Source: Syngnathus acus (taxonomy: Eukaryota; Chordata; Actinopteri; Syngnathiformes; Syngnathidae). Taken from it: DNA of 64,000 nucleotides. This document shows positions 13,401-26,528 of this stretch, in pieces; within the stretch, counting starts at the first letter, position 1, and each line of letters starts with the position of its first letter. A program made the position numbers and the translations under genes. Under the pieces are notes generated by a model. That model saw only the letters and a program-made list of their open reading frames with translations, was not told the DNA's origin and did not search any database. The stretch spans positions 2,357,001-2,421,000 of the forward strand of contig NC_051104.1 in assembly GCF_901709675.1 (NCBI RefSeq), written 5' to 3'.

Positions 13401-13950
13401 ACCCAAGGTCATTTGCCGATGCTCTGTTCCAAGTCACTGTACACGCATTTGTCCTCACAAAAGTGGGACAGCAGTCATCGGCTTCCCTCGTATCGCCGTT
13501 CACGCTTGGTGCCTTCGCAGCATTGCAGAATTGTATTTCTTTTGATCGCAAGCCTTCAGTAGGTTCCAGATGAGAAAACCTTTGGAATATTTTACTTGTT
13601 CAAAATAATTACCAGTGACAAACTTCAATAGAATTTAACTGTTTTTGTCACATTGCACCACTTGAATGCTGCGTTTTCTGTATTTCACAATTGTGATGTG
13701 ATTCTTGCTAAAGTCAAACTTTTTTTTATTTTTATCTTATTCACAAGTTCCAATTGAGAAACGCCTTAAGCCTGTGTTCTTCGACTTAGATTCTAAGGCT
13801 TTGTCATGGTGCAAAATGTTATGGCACATAAAAACTATATATATATATGCCTCCACAATAATATAATGCTGAATAGCTTTCACATTCAGAAACTATATTT
13901 GACCACCACTTGTTTGATTCACCGGCTCTGGTCTGCACTTAATACTCACA
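10413..13950. other. Intergenic DNA between the hAT element and the dsel promoter
   Basis: No coding exon was recognised. The stretch contains a G-run near 12978, a short (AT)n at about 13837-13849 and otherwise unique-looking sequence. Bases 12520-12650 have a high density of homeodomain- and MEIS-like words (ATTAATTGAC, TGACTGACAG), but I cannot show that they are functional. Confidence 0.45.
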
Positions 13951-14847
13951 CGCAAGCACGAACACGAGGAAGGGCGAGAGGGTGAGGGAGAGAGAGCGAG
14001 TTCGCCCCTTGAACCACAGCGCCCTCTAGCGCCTACTCTGCGCATGATTTTCCAGCTGCTCCGCTCGCCCGGAAAACAATCACAGTGTTGAACAGCCAGA
14101 GGACGACGACGACGCGGATTGCGCACACATGTCAGTGTGCGCGCGCGCGTGTGTGCGCCCGTCAGTACACGCCAGCACACGTCGACACAACACCTTAGCT
14201 GCGTGCGCGGATCTCCTGGAATAGTCATCATCGGCTGCTCCCGCCGCCTCCTCCTCATCCTCCTCATGGGAGCTTGATTTGCTGCGCACAATGTGGAAAA
14301 AAATGCCCGTGAATACTTGAGGAGTGACGACAACTTTCCTCCCATTTCGGACCCGGAGAGGAGGAGTTGGAACGCGGGCAGAGGGAGTGAGGGAGAAAGG
14401 AAGGAGAAGAAGGGGGGCTTCTGCTGCGTCTGTGAACCGTCCGTCCGTACGCTCAGCCCCCGCCGCCTGGAGCTGCGCAGCCCGGGCTAAACGCGAGCGA
14501 TGTGGCCCGCGGAGGAGCGTCGCTCGCCGCGGTGGGGCTCCACGGATGCTGCGGATCGGTCGGGCTCCTGGCGGTGCCTTTGTGGACCGGACACCGACTG
14601 GGGCTGACGGATGTTTGTGCAACGACTGGAGTTTTTTCCTCTGTGTGGGACTGATGGAAACATGGAAGGCAGGTTTATTTTTGCGTCGTAAGACATGTTT
14701 CTCCACTACCCATGTGCAGATGTGTGGAAAGTGCACTCAAGTTTTTGCCTCCACAAGGACTTTTTTTTTTTTTTGGCGTTCCTGGACTTAACTATGGGAT
14801 ATTCCATTATTTTCTAAAAGGAGTGTTTTTAAGCGTTGAACCCCAGC
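13950..14847 (+). promoter_or_regulatory. CpG-rich promoter and 5'UTR region of dsel
   Basis: GC content and CpG density rise sharply from about 14020 to 14600 and then drop just before the dsel start codon. This is the usual picture of a CpG-island promoter with a 5' leader. It contains a CTCF-like motif (14018-14032) and an alternating purine-pyrimidine GC/GT tract (14135-14158). A T-run ends at about 14774. The transcription start is not visible; no convincing TATA box was found. Several upstream ATGs exist (for example 14653, ending at the stop at 14789-14791), so short upstream open frames could modulate translation. A 5'UTR intron cannot be excluded, since mammalian DSEL has non-coding 5' exons. 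Confidence 0.55.
14018..14032 (-). promoter_or_regulatory. CTCF-like motif at the dsel promoter
   Basis: AGCGCCCTCTAGCGC on the + strand is the reverse complement of a sequence matching the CTCF core consensus CCASYAGRKGGCRSY at 13 of 15 positions. It sits at the upstream edge of the CpG-rich region. Occupancy cannot be judged from sequence. Confidence 0.4.
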
Positions 14848-17800
14848 ATGGCGCTTAACTGGGCTGTCTTTCTCATCCCACTCTGGGCAGTGGGAGCAAC
14901 ATTCTCGGGGGTCCTGAACGTCACAGACGGAGACATTTTTGCGGACGACATGCTGCAGGTCCAACTCGCTGGGGACCGAGTGGCTGAACAGCAGGCGGGT
15001 TTTTCCCACCCGGGTCTCTATTTCGGCCCAGGGGACGTATCGCAAATGAGACAAAGGTCCTCGAGCAGCCACGGCCACATATATAAAGTCATCCGTGCGG
15101 CAGCTCTCACCATGCTGTCCAACGCTCCTTCCTACCTCGCGCCTGCCAAGCACGAGGAGTTTTCAAGCAAGTGGAATGAGATTTATGGGAATAACCTGCC
15201 TCCCCTGGCACTGTACTGCCTGCTGTGTCCCGAGGACTCGGCCGCCCTGCAGTTCCTCATCAAATTTATGGACAGGATGGCTGAGTACCCAAACTGGAAG
15301 GTAACCAGCGCGCCCCACGACGAGGTCCCAATCGCGCACTCCCTGACCGGCTTCGCCACGGCCTACGACTTTGTTTATGCCTACCTGGACGTACGGCGGA
15401 GAGACATTTACCTCAAGAAGATCCGCTCGCAGACGGCGGCTCTTTACGACTTCTCCAAGTACAGGGGCTGGGGCCGGCAGTACCTCCACAATCACCAGAC
15501 CACCAACGTAATGGCCCTTCTGACCGGGGCCATCGTGGTGGGGTCTCACGACGACCCGGAGTCCATGCTTTGGAAACAATTGGCAGTCAACTGCATGGAG
15601 AAAACCATGTTCCTGCTCAACCACGTGGTGGACGGCACGCTGGACGAGGGGGTGGCGTACGGGAGCTACACGGCCAAGTCCATCACGCAGTACGTCTACT
15701 TGGCGCAGCGACACTTTGGCATCGACAACACGCAGAACAACTGGCTAGGAGCGCACTTTTGGTTCTACTACGCCACGCTGCTGCCCGGCTTCCAGAGGTC
15801 GGTGGGCATCGCCGACTCCAACTACAACTGGTTCTACGGGCCCGAGAGCCAGCTGGTGTTCCTCGACGCCTTTGTTCTGAGAAACGGCGCGGGGAACTGG
15901 TTGGCTCAGCAGATCCGCAAACACCGACCCAAAGACGGACCCATGGGCCAGTCGTCGGCACAGCGCTGGGCCACGCTGCACACGGAGTACATCTGGTACG
16001 ACGCTCGGCTGGCCCCGCAGCCCCCCCTCGGCTTCGGCAGAGCCGCCATGCACATTTTCTCCAATTGGGGCGTGGTGACCTACGGGGCCGGGCTGCCCAG
16101 CGGCCAGGGAAACACTTTTGTTTCCTTCAAGTCTGGCAAGCTGGGCGGCCGCGCAGTCTTCGACATTGTCCACGAGAAACCCTACTCGTGGGTGCACGGT
16201 TGGAATAGTTTCAACCCGGGTCACGAGCACCCGGACCAGAACTCTTTTACCTTTGCTCCTAACGGGCAAGTGTTTGTGTCAGAAGCACTTTATGGGCCAA
16301 AGTTGAGCTACCTTAACAACGTACTGGTGTTCGGTCCGTCCCCTACGAGCCAGTGTAACGCTCCGTGGGAGGGGCAGCTTGGCGAGTGCTTCAAGTGGCT
16401 GCGTTGGAACGACGAGGGAGTGGGCGACACCAGCGGCGAGGTGATCGTGGCGGTGTCCCACGGAGACGCCATGTTCGCCAGCGGGGAAGCCGTGTCGGCG
16501 TACTCGCCCGCCATGAGGCTGCAGAGCGTGTACAGAGCTCTGCTCTTGCTCAACTCCCAAACGCTTCTGGTGCTCGATCACGTGGAGAAGGCGGCCGACT
16601 CGCCCGTCAGGTCGCTCAGCGCCTTCTTCCACAATCTGGACATTGACTTCAAATACGTTCCCTTCCGGTTCATGGACCGCTATAATGGCGCCATGATGGA
16701 CGTGTGGGACGCGCACTATAAAATGTTTTGGTTCGACAGCAAGGGGAATAGTCCAGAAACCCGCATCCAAGAGGCGGAACAGGCGGCCGAGTTTAAAAAG
16801 AGGTGGACTCAGTATGTTAATGTAACTTTCCCGATAACGGACTCCGTCAGCAGGACAGCTTACGTGTTCCACGGGCCGTACGTCAAAGTGTCCAACTGTA
16901 AGTTCATAGATAGCAGCACAAACGGCGTCAGGCTCTCATTGACCATTAACGGAACAGAGACCATTGTGTCCATTGCGACAAATTACAAAGACATCGGCGC
17001 GAGGTCGGCGTATCTCGGCTACGGCGGCCACTGTAAGGTGGAGGATCCGTATCGAATCACCCGATTCGGCCTGGGGACGCAGGCGGCCTCCAAACAGACA
17101 AGCGCCGACAATCGACTCTTTGACTTTGCCTTCACGCTCAACGCCATTGCGGCCCTGAGTCTTTGCGCGGTTGCTGCTTTACTCGCCATGCAGCGGAAGT
17201 TTTACGACGTGTGCTTCAGGCTGCGGCGGCTCATGCGCTACGCCCTGCTCGCCATCCTCTTCCTGTGGATAGGCGGCCTGCTCTTTGTGTCCAACAGCTG
17301 CGATCGGCTCCTCTGCGGGGTCAAGTGGAAAAGCCAAGTCGAGCCGCAAGTCCGGCCGCAGGAGCAGCGCCAGGTCGCCCTGCCCACCGTCCTCATCGCG
17401 TCTCTGCCCGGCTCGGGGGCGGAGATCCTCAAGCACCTTTTCTACAACAGCTCAGACTTTATTTACATCAGGGTGCCCACAGAGCACTTGGATATACCTG
17501 AGACCGAGTTCGAGTTTGACTCTTTGGTGGACGCCTGCGAGTGGTCCCAGTCGTTGGCCAAGCAGGGCCGATTCAGAATGATCCGAGGCTGGCTCCACTC
17601 AATGGTCTACAACACCAAGCTGCACCTGCAGAACATTCAGCTGGCGAAGGAGGACTGGGCCCGGCCGCCCCAAGAAGAAGACTCCAAGAAGCGGTCCAGG
17701 CGGCGGCAGCCGTCGGCGGCGCTGAAGGGCAAGCTGCGAGCCAGCGCCGACCGAGACGTGGAGTACATACGGGAGCTGAGGCGCCACGTGGCTCAGTACC

Positions 17801-18444
17801 CAAACAGCCGTGTTGTTTTCAACATGCGAAGCGGGAGCTGGGCGCTGAAGCTTCCGTTTATCCGGGAGGTTGTGGGACCTTCCCTGAAAAGCCTCTACGT
17901 GGTGAGGGACCCGCGAGCGTGGATTTATCTCATGTTGTACAACAGCGAGCCCAACTTGTACTCCCTGAAGAATATCCCTCAGCACCTTTCCTTGATATTC
18001 AAGGAGGGCCCCGTCAAGGACGGCTGCCCGAGCGTAGCGCCGGAATTCCACGCTCTCCGAGGACTGCTGGCCCGGGAGGAGAGCGACCCGGTGTTGATAC
18101 TGGCCCACCTGTGGCTCGCCCACACCGCCGCGGTGCTGCGGGTCAGCCGCAGCCTCCCGGAGGACTCCTACCTCCAAGTGCGCTTCGAGGACGTGGTCAA
18201 CTCCCCGCAGGAGACGGCGCAGGGAATCCACGCCTTCCTGGGGGTGCCGGTGTCGCCCGCCGCCCTCAACCAGCTGGCGTTCACCACCTCCACCAACTTG
18301 TACAGCCTGCAGTACGAGGGCGACATCTCGCCGGCCAACATCGCCGCGTGGCGGCACAAAATGCCGCGGCGGGACGTGAGGCTGGTGGAGGACATCTGCG
18401 GGGGGTTGATGGAGAGGTTGGGCTACAGCCGCTTGCCCGGCTGA
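14848..18444 (+). CDS. dsel: Dermatan-sulfate epimerase-like protein (single coding exon)
   Basis: This 1,198-residue protein compares with about 1,212 for human DSEL and is co-linear with it throughout. It converts D-glucuronate to L-iduronate in chondroitin sulfate, making dermatan sulfate, in the Golgi/ER. Residues 1-20 are a hydrophobic signal sequence. Residues about 45-750 are the epimerase (heparinase II/III-like fold) with LHNHQTTN (213-220), GVAYGSYT (268-275) and [12 protein letters not shown] (456-467), the segments holding the catalytic His/Tyr/His of the DS-epimerase family. Two membrane segments lie at about 760-781 and 798-815. A sulfotransferase-like domain follows with a 5'-PSB-type loop SLPGSGAE (852-859) and a 3'-PB-type RDPR (1020-1023). 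The start is the ATG at 14848 with purine-poor but acceptable context and a signal peptide immediately after; the frame upstream opens only through a non-ATG codon. The absence of coding introns is normal for this gene. No damage is seen. GC-rich third positions contrast with the flanks. Confidence 0.97.
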   Translation: MALNWAVFLIPLWAVGATFSGVLNVTDGDIFADDMLQVQLAGDRVAEQQAGFSHPGLYFGPGDVSQMRQRSSSSHGHIYKVIRAAALTMLSNAPSYLAPAKHEEFSSKWNEIYGNNLPPLALYCLLCPEDSAALQFLIKFMDRMAEYPNWKVTSAPHDEVPIAHSLTGFATAYDFVYAYLDVRRRDIYLKKIRSQTAALYDFSKYRGWGRQYLHNHQTTNVMALLTGAIVVGSHDDPESMLWKQLAVNCMEKTMFLLNHVVDGTLDEGVAYGSYTAKSITQYVYLAQRHFGIDNTQNNWLGAHFWFYYATLLPGFQRSVGIADSNYNWFYGPESQLVFLDAFVLRNGAGNWLAQQIRKHRPKDGPMGQSSAQRWATLHTEYIWYDARLAPQPPLGFGRAAMHIFSNWGVVTYGAGLPSGQGNTFVSFKSGKLGGRAVFDIVHEKPYSWVHGWNSFNPGHEHPDQNSFTFAPNGQVFVSEALYGPKLSYLNNVLVFGPSPTSQCNAPWEGQLGECFKWLRWNDEGVGDTSGEVIVAVSHGDAMFASGEAVSAYSPAMRLQSVYRALLLLNSQTLLVLDHVEKAADSPVRSLSAFFHNLDIDFKYVPFRFMDRYNGAMMDVWDAHYKMFWFDSKGNSPETRIQEAEQAAEFKKRWTQYVNVTFPITDSVSRTAYVFHGPYVKVSNCKFIDSSTNGVRLSLTINGTETIVSIATNYKDIGARSAYLGYGGHCKVEDPYRITRFGLGTQAASKQTSADNRLFDFAFTLNAIAALSLCAVAALLAMQRKFYDVCFRLRRLMRYALLAILFLWIGGLLFVSNSCDRLLCGVKWKSQVEPQVRPQEQRQVALPTVLIASLPGSGAEILKHLFYNSSDFIYIRVPTEHLDIPETEFEFDSLVDACEWSQSLAKQGRFRMIRGWLHSMVYNTKLHLQNIQLAKEDWARPPQEEDSKKRSRRRQPSAALKGKLRASADRDVEYIRELRRHVAQYPNSRVVFNMRSGSWALKLPFIREVVGPSLKSLYVVRDPRAWIYLMLYNSEPNLYSLKNIPQHLSLIFKEGPVKDGCPSVAPEFHALRGLLAREESDPVLILAHLWLAHTAAVLRVSRSLPEDSYLQVRFEDVVNSPQETAQGIHAFLGVPVSPAALNQLAFTTSTNLYSLQYEGDISPANIAAWRHKMPRRDVRLVEDICGGLMERLGYSRLPG

Positions 18445-19515
18445 CTCCGCACTGCTGTTGTCCTTGTTTGCACTGATTTGAAACTCATCAACAGGTGTGT
18501 ACTCACAAATGGGGGCATTTTATATTAAAATGGATCTGCTGGGGCTTATCGTTTCACGCTTACTGAGTGAGACGCACGCCCGAAAAGTCATATCGGGTGT
18601 CCTTGTGAGTCTTAGTGAGAAAGGACCGGTTCTGAGTCCTCAATCTGTGATGTCAGCATTTGTTTTTACGCTGCTGAAGGGGACGTTCTGTTTAGGGGCA
18701 ATGAAACTATTTATTGACTCTTTGTGGTTCTTTTCTTTTGTCAAGTTTGCATTGTTGGAGATCTTTTGGTGTCCTAAAAAAAAGCAACTGGCCTCGGATT
18801 GGCGGAATCAGATATTGGATAAAAGCTTCAAAGGTGTCTGGAAAATGCTCAAGGAGCAGATTCCAAAAAAGAAGCTACCTTGCCAGTCCCGGAGACCCGT
18901 TGCTTTATCACACTTGAAGATCCCTGAACCTCTGAGGCTTCTTTCTGCTCTCTGAACCCGATCCGCTTCCCTTTAAAAATAGGCATCATCTTTTTGGTTT
19001 ATTTGAAGATGTCACCACTGTTTGCGCACTTTTCACTCTATTTGGGGCACTATTGATGTACGTACATCCTCCCATCATGGCTTAAGAGCGTTTGAAGTGT
19101 TTGTGAGTTCCAAAGATGTGTGTGCTGTGGATATGATTAGCATTCCAACTCCCACTGGCGTTTATTGAATTAGATCAGAGGAAAGTGTTTAATGGGGGAT
19201 CAGAAAAAAAAGGAGTGTCGCTGTCAGCCGTGACACTTTTCCCGTCGAAGCAATTTTCCACACCCCCTTCCCCCCCTCAGTCGGTGGCTCATATTAATCT
19301 GCAAAATGTCACAAACGAGGCAAACGGTTTCCATTTTTCTGCCTCGGTCAATCAGACGTCTAATGATGCATTGAGGGGTGGGGGAAGGGTGCGCTTTTTG
19401 CGCTGCTCTCATCGCCGTCACTTTCAACCTGCGATTGATACGGTGCAGCCTTCCATTGCAATTGTTGTCTTCTCAAAAGTCTTGTAAAGGAAAATAAAAA
19501 AAATGAAAGCACCAT
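18445..19515 (+). other. Probable dsel 3'UTR
   Basis: This is non-coding sequence after the TGA stop, ending with a candidate polyadenylation signal at 19493-19498 and a T-rich stretch at about 19536. The 152-codon frame at 18497-18955 has no recognisable domain and lies entirely within this presumed 3'UTR. The extent is inferred, not shown. Confidence 0.45.
19493..19498 (+). terminator. Candidate poly(A) signal of dsel
   Basis: AATAAA lies about 1.05 kb after the dsel stop codon. A TG-containing then T-rich segment (19519-19544) follows, fitting a cleavage/polyadenylation site. Other signals further down cannot be excluded. Confidence 0.4.
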
Positions 19516-19991
19516 TACAGTGTCTGGCAGCAGTCCTTTTTTTTGAAAGCACAAAATGTTGACAGTTTACGAGCCACACTCGCAAAAGTTGCTTCAACTG
19601 TTTTGGGTTGCCTCAAACTTTTCAACTCAGAATGTGGAAAAAGCCTGAAACTGGCTGAAAGTCAAACAAAGCTAAGCAAATACATTCATTTGTTGTCTTC
19701 ATGGAATGCAGACAAAAGTTAACTTGGTTGTTGGTGGAAAGCACCTCGGGCAAATAGTTCCGCCGACTAGCTCAACTTGTGGAAACAAGTTTTTTTAATT
19801 AATTTGTTTTGTGGGATGTCATGGGAGGGTGCGCCTTCAAATGTCACACAGTATTTCTTCTGTAACCGCCACTTAAAAACGTTTAATAACGTCAATGATT
19901 AACTTTTTCACATTAGGCCTCAATTCGTCACATACAAAGTTAACAATGCTTTTTATATTGTTGTGTGTGTGTGTAAATATATATACGTATA

Positions 19992-20029
<38 letters not shown>

Positions 20030-23000
20030 CATATAAAGAGAGAGAGAGAGAGAGAGAGATTTTTAGGGTTTATCCTTCTGTCTCGACAGAACCATTGGTG
20101 GACAGAAACCACGTTTGAGTCCCCCTAGTGGCGACCTGAGATCTCCTTTCCTGTCAGTGCACTCAGTTCCAGACAGCAATTTCACTTTTGAAAGGAGACG
20201 TCACAGCAATGACGAGGGATATTGATCTTTATCTTCTTTTTCTTTCTCTCTTTTGTTCTCCTTCTCGCACAGCCAGATGGCGAGGCTCTCGGCTCATATG
20301 CTTCTTCTGCTTAGGGATCTCCACTCGCGGCCTGCTTGGCAAATAATATAGTTGCTGCAGACATGTAGTGTAATTTTTTTTTTGCATTTTTTTTCTATGC
20401 AATACATTTGAGAATTCTGCCCAGCAACCGTACAAACATTAAGAAAAAGTTGCACTTTTCTGAAAATTTGGCTTCAGGTGTCAAGTTAATGCCCCCGCTG
20501 CCATCTTTGACAATTCACAAGCAGCGACGTTACCTTAACGACAGCATTGACAAATGGGACGCCTCCCCCCCCGGGCTGCCTCATTAAATGTCCGCGCAAG
20601 AGCGACCAGGCTGCAGGGGTGATGCATTATTGATGAGACGGCGTGATTAATTGAAAATATCCTCCTCTGCAGAAGCAGCAGGGGTGTGTGTGTGCACACG
20701 TGAGTGCGGGCCTTAGGTTTAAGTGGCTCGGCTTTGGCGGGGAACAACTTAATCGTTTTGCTTCATTGTTATTCCGCGCACAGGGAGCCCGCCTGATTGA
20801 CTGTACTCGCAATCCCATTGTGAATATTCTTCTAAGGGCAGCTAGGCCGAGGCCACCGCCGCAACGCTGGCTGCTTTTAGCCGATGACGCAAAGTAACAA
20901 CAATAAACGTGGGAACGCTCGGGAGTCACGTAACGAGTCCCTCGACCGAGCTCGGCGCTATCGTTGGTGCTCCCTGGAGACGCTGCACGTTCAATATGTC
21001 ACGGCTGGCTTCAAAAGGTACTTTTTCTTATGGTGGGGAAAAAAAACAGGATTCATTCTCGCCATTCTTGTTTCGCTTCTGCAAAAAGCCAAGTCGAGGT
21101 TGATGGGCGCCACGGGCGACGCCCACCTGTTTGTGCTCTTAACGACCGAGACGTTATTATAATAATCGTTAAGGTGCGCCCGGCCTTCAGTGGCAACTAT
21201 GCAGCCTCGCCTTTTCTTCGCTCCGCCTTTCTATTCTGCTGCCGCGCTTTCATGCCGTTGACTTTGTCATCGCTCGGACTAAACAAGCGGCGAGCAAAAT
21301 CGAACGCTAGTTGAAATCTGTTTCACTTTAATACGCTTGATGCTGAAATAGTTTGAAATCAGTTCTGTGTCCGGTTTTTACAAGGCGGCGCTTGTATAAA
21401 TGTACGCTAAGCTGCTTAGCCTGCGGCCCCAGAGACAAGCAATTAGCCGTTCCTAAATGCCCTGAATTAACGACATTGGATTTTATGTGTCTTAAACAAA
21501 GAGCAGGCAAGTCCTTTGTCCCGGCCCGCTTTCGCTCATCAATCGCTTTTTACGACGCTCGCCTTTGGAGATTGTTTGCTCGCCGCCGTGCCGTTTGCCC
21601 TTCAACTGGAAACTTTACACAATTTAATTTCGCCGGCTCGATAAATGCTGCGCGCGTATCGTCTTTTCTTGACACTTCCTGTATTTTCTCTTCAAGGACA
21701 CGCTAGTGCGATAAAGAAAGGGAGGAAAATAACCCCCAAAAAAAGAAAAAAACACATTCTCGGCTCGGCTTCAGAAACGCTCCAACTCAGTGGAAATAAA
21801 TAAGTGACTGTGATGAATTAGCATAAAGAAAGCAAAGATGCTTTATTCTCTTCACTTTTATTTCAATTTTTTTCTCTCCCTTCGCTGGTCTTGTGCAAAT
21901 TTGTTCCAAGGTCTTATAATTAAATTTCTGGATTTGATGTCATCTTTGATTTTTTTTTTTTTTTCCCCGCCTGATGGCTGCGCCAGCGCTTGGCAGACGT
22001 AACATCAATATCAGCCCAGTTAGCAATGTTTTCTTTGCTGGCTGCGCCAATTTAGCATGAACGCTCGTCGGGGTTATTGGCAACGACGCCGCCACGCTAA
22101 TACTTGGCGGGGGGGCAGGCGGGGAGGCAAGTCCAAAGACGTTCTCATTTAGCAGAAGCCAATATTTGTGCAAGTGATTGACAACGCACCTGTTAAATAA
22201 TCAATCAGCCTGTTAATTGTGCCGTGCAGAACCTAGTTTTACTCGCCACGTTTAACGGAAACACGTTTCACAGATGTCAAATTTAGACCACGCAAGCTTT
22301 AAAGTAAAGAGCTAGCGAACGATTTTTAACTGGAGAAATAGCACATTAGTGGAAATAATGATAGCAAACACGTGAAATATGTGCATTGGTCACTCTTACA
22401 TCACATGCAATAGTCAGCCATAGAATTAGTTAGGCATTGTATAGAATTGAGTATAGCATAAAAAATAGCTAGCATGTAGCAGCCTGTGTAAATGCGACCC
22501 CCCTCTCCCAGCCGCTTATGTCAACATAATTTTCCTGCAAGTGAAATGAGCGCTTGTGCTTGCGTCCCCTAAAATCATTTTGTCATCTTTCTCTCAAATT
22601 GCCTCCCTGATGGCTGACGAGCAATCAATAGAAACTATTTTTGGGGAACCGTGACGAGCATCCCGCCGCGCTAACGTTTGCCTGTCAGCGAGGCCGGATG
22701 ACGCGCTGAGCCGCCAAATGGCTCTTCTTTGTCTTTCACGCAGACAAAAAAAAAACTAGAATTTCCCCTTCTTTTTTTTGTGAGTCACTTTCCCCATATT
22801 CGCACAAAATGACTGGAGAGGTCACTTGCAAGCTGGGGAAAAAAAATGTCAGAGAGGCTAATAGAGCAAACAACAGGCTCGCTCCAAAGATAACAAAATG
22901 TGGTGAATCATCCTCCACCTGTCAATAAAACATCCGGCCCCGTCCGAGCCGACGGCTGCTGTGAAGTCTTCGATTGTGACGCACTTTAGAGGTGTAATGT

Positions 23001-26000
23001 GTACAAATCAAATAATTGCCTCTGTCAGCCGAGGGAGGCGGCTCCCCTGAAGTTTTTAATCAGGCTGTGATATTGAACTGCTGGAGTTGTAATTAAAAAA
23101 ATGGAGCGGCAAGAAAGCGACAGCCACACGCACGCACGGATTGGCGCGCTCCTCATTCAAAATGGAAATTGCCCTCCCTCACCGTCAAACAACGGGATTA
23201 CTGAAATCAAAAGATCACCCCATGAATAAAATATGATAAGATCAGGAGAAGGAATTTATGCACATCATTTTTTTTGTGCTTTAAAGATGCTTATAAGACG
23301 GCCTTTATTTTTGCAATTGTTTTGTCAAAGCCGAGTTGTGACGACTCGTTCAAGTCATTTGCGCCCGCGCTGGCAAAGTTTGTCACCGGCGCCGTCAGCC
23401 GCATGATGTGTCCGAGAATCTGAAGCTCCCCGGTGGGCTCCCAATGGCTCCTGTCACAAAGACACCGCTTGCCGAGAGGTTGGCACCAATGTCAAAAGTG
23501 AGCTCCGGTTACAGGCGCCGTTAAATATTTAAAGGCGCTGCTGGATATGGATACGGTCGCATTCAAGACACCTTGTCAACAATAGCTGTTAATTTTCTCT
23601 CCATTTTTTCTTTCAAAGACCGGATCACAATACAGAGTCAACAAATGGACGGACGAGACCTGACAAGCGATTGACGTCTCTCGATGACCAGGGCAGCCTA
23701 GGAGAGGATTTGTTGATAAAACATTTGGGCAGCCAGTTGGTGTGTTGAAAATAATTTGGCGCAAGGATTGTTTAGACTTGAAAATCGCATATTTGCATTG
23801 AAAATTAGAAACACTCCCTTGGTAAAGTTCAAAAAGAAGGAACAAAGCCCCGGCTTCATTGATGTCTTGATCAATAATGCAAGAGAAAAAAAAAAAGCTT
23901 CCAAAAGAATGCAAAATATATCATCTGCGACCCGTAACGAGAACGTCCCCGCGGGATGCCGATCCACCTCGGCGCATCGGATGAATCGCACGCGGGCGCC
24001 CACATCAGGTTCTCAGAAAAAGCCTCTGCTTTCCGCTCCCTTCAGAAATCATTTGACTCAACCGCTCAGAGGACACGTTCCCCAATTCATCCTGACTCAA
24101 AATGACTCGACAAAAAAAAAAAAAACATTCGGTTTGCTAATGGACGCCTGAGCAGCACGCATGGCGTCCGCACGTGCCGACTTGATTTGCGCAACTCGTA
24201 AAACTTTCCGGCTCCCCTGCTCGGATTTTAGCCGCTCCGCATGAATCACGCGGCTCATTCTGCTTGGTCAACAGGAAGTGGGTGGCTCACCAGCCGCACG
24301 TGCTGGCGGAGGTCACGGTGACTCACGGCCGCCAGCGCCGGCCTCCCCGCGACCGCCGTTTATGAGCGCTGCTCCCCCCAAAGGGATGCAGCCTCAGAGC
24401 TGGCTGAGCTTCCCCTTCCATTTGTCACGTGCGCCTCCCCACCCTTTGTACGTGGGCCGCTGCAGGTTTTGATTAACGAGCATCTGGCTCGGGACAGCTT
24501 CATAACCTTCCCGCCTGGCGCACTGTCATTTTAGCCGCTCGATTGGATTTTCCTCGGCGGACGCTACTTAATGGCGGCATTGATTATCTACTTACCAGGT
24601 GCCAAAGGGGGCTTACGATTAAGCCTGCAGCAGGTAAACAATGAATATGGAACAGCTTTCAAAATGGCTGACCTCTGCTGGATAGTTCTCAGAACTGCCG
24701 CCAAATGCCCGCAACGATCTACGTACGTCGAGGTTATGTCCTTTGTTGTCGTCGTACGCTGAAAACATTTGGCTTTCAGATCACATTTGGAAAATAGCAA
24801 AGCAGGCTTTTCATGTTAGCTTAGCTTCACAAGGAGGAAATTGTTCAGCTTCATGTTGTCGTCATGTGCCAGGAAATGGGCTCTTGAGAGACGTCGGCTT
24901 TGCTCGCCACGCTAGCGTTTGGCGGCACCTCGTGTCGAGTTCCGCTTCGGCGCGGTGAGCGGAACCCTGCGGCGGACGCGGTCCAATAGCCTGACGCCGG
25001 GATGGAGTCGCATCAAAAAGGAGGCTCAATTATCTGTGAGTTTTGTTTTGTGGACGCCAATTTGAGCGCGTCACATGAGGAATGGGAGTTTTTGATGTAG
25101 GCCAACTGGCAGCCGCTCGTCCGTCCGCCTCGAGTTGTCCCAATTAAACAAAATGACGGCTCGCGTGTTTGAATTTGTCTCTTTTTACAGGCCTCGCACA
25201 TTAGTCAATATTCTCTCGGGGCCGTCACTTCTCATCTCAGACGTCGCCTCGGAAAGCTTTCGCTTCGGAAATTACGTTTGGTGAAGCTTGCGCAAATTTG
25301 ACAAGCGTTGCCGCCACTTTAATAAGTGATGAGAAGATCAGATGCGCCCCGCCTCGCAAAAGCCGCTTTTGACAATTAGACTGAAAGTTTCGTAGAATGG
25401 AAAATAAAATTACAGAGGCTAGAAAAAGTTCTATAACTACATTCGATTTGTCCAATTTTCTGCGTTTCCTGCTCCAGATCGACTCCAAATTAGTGTCAGC
25501 TTGTCATCCAACTGCTCATGTTTTTCCAAAGTGCTTACACCAACATGGTAGTACAGTCTGGCGTTTGAGCACAAATGAAAATCAGAAGCCTGCAGCCTGC
25601 TGCATTCAGGCGTCCCGGCGGAAGCGCGCTTGGCAACCACGTTAGCAATCGCAGCCTTTCATCTGCATCATATTCAATTCAAATATGCCCGGCATTGATG
25701 TAACAGGGGTGGTGGTGGTGGGGGGCTGGTGAATCATCAGGCTCAGGAGATGTCTGCTTTGCCTCTGAAACTTCAATTATCTCATTAATTAGAGCATGAT
25801 TGCACAACCGTGTTTCCATCTGTGTTCTTTTGAGAGCAAAGCAAAATAGCAAAGAAGCAGCTACTGCATTTACTGCTGCCTTTAAATGGCGCCGTTGACT
25901 TTTAGGTGTGTGTGTGTGTGGGGGGGGCACCTCCACCCCACGGTGCACAGCATTTGGTAGGATGTGGAATGGGGTGCACGGCTTGAAAAGATACTGGACT

Positions 26001-26190
26001 AGTTTCTTTTCACAAAAAGCTTGTTTTCTCTGCTTTTTGGTGAGAAACCGGCATTTTTGATTTTCTTGCTGATTAATAAAGACTTTTTTTGGTCGGATTG
26101 GTGCTTATATTGTCACAGAACACAATGTGGGAATCTTGTAACAGTCAAAAATCAGCTGGCCCTATGAGAGATTCTCTTTTTAAAACTTTG
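19516..26190. other. Non-coding interval downstream of dsel
   Basis: No exon was recognised on either strand. The stretch holds the compound microsatellite at 19962-20059, T- and A-runs (for example 21950-21964) and short G/C runs. A few AT-rich, homeodomain-word-rich patches (for example 20610-20680) could be regulatory, but nothing in the sequence proves it. Confidence 0.45.
19962..20059. repeat. Compound microsatellite (GT)n-(AT)n-(AG)n
   Basis: Three adjoining dinucleotide tracts are present: GT at 19962-19974, AT with CG/AC interruptions at 19977-20034, and AG at 20036-20059. The open frames on both strands across it are repeat artefacts. Confidence 0.95.
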
Positions 26191-26194
26191 TCCT

Positions 26195-26528
26195 TAGATA
26201 AGGCGCACCGGACTATAAGGCGCACCATTAATGCATCATGTCAGATTTTTAATCCAAATCAAATCATTCTCCATTTTATCTTTTTTATTTCAACTTCAGA
26301 CGCAACAAATTACTTTATAATCACAAAATAAGGATCCATAGTCTTTTTGATTCATGATTCATAGTCTTCAGCGGGCCACTTATGATTGATTTCATGACAC
26401 AATGCTTCGGGCCAGTTTAAATTTAGGAATTTGGTCCATATATAAGGCGCACCGGACTATAAGGCGCACTGTCGGCTTTTGAGAAAATTTTGTTTTTAGG
26501 TGCGCCTTATGGTCTGGAAAATACGGTA
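26195..26528. mobile_element. Transposon-derived repeat with paired ATAAGGCGCACC blocks
   Basis: The block ATAAGGCGCACCGGACTATA followed by AGGCGCAC occurs twice in the same orientation (from 26198 and from 26442). The right end reads GGTGCGCCTTATGGTCTGGA then AAATACGGTA. This inverted, TACCGTATTTTCC-type terminus is common in teleost genomes and, from memory, belongs to a non-autonomous DNA transposon. The matching left terminus is not visible, so this copy looks 5'-truncated. I cannot assign a superfamily with confidence. Confidence 0.55.

Noticed and set aside
14080-14736. 218-codon minus-strand frame upstream of dsel
   Set aside because: It lies in the CpG-rich promoter/5'UTR, is low-complexity (Arg/Ser/Ala-rich) and has no domain. 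GC-rich DNA produces such frames by chance.
17541-18476. 311-codon open frame on the + strand
   Set aside because: It is a shadow of dsel in another frame, caused by high GC content at codon third positions. Other long frames in 15163-18395 on both strands have the same cause.
20117-20132. CCCCTAGTGGCGACC as a CTCF site
   Set aside because: One base is missing from the core relative to the consensus, so the match is weak.
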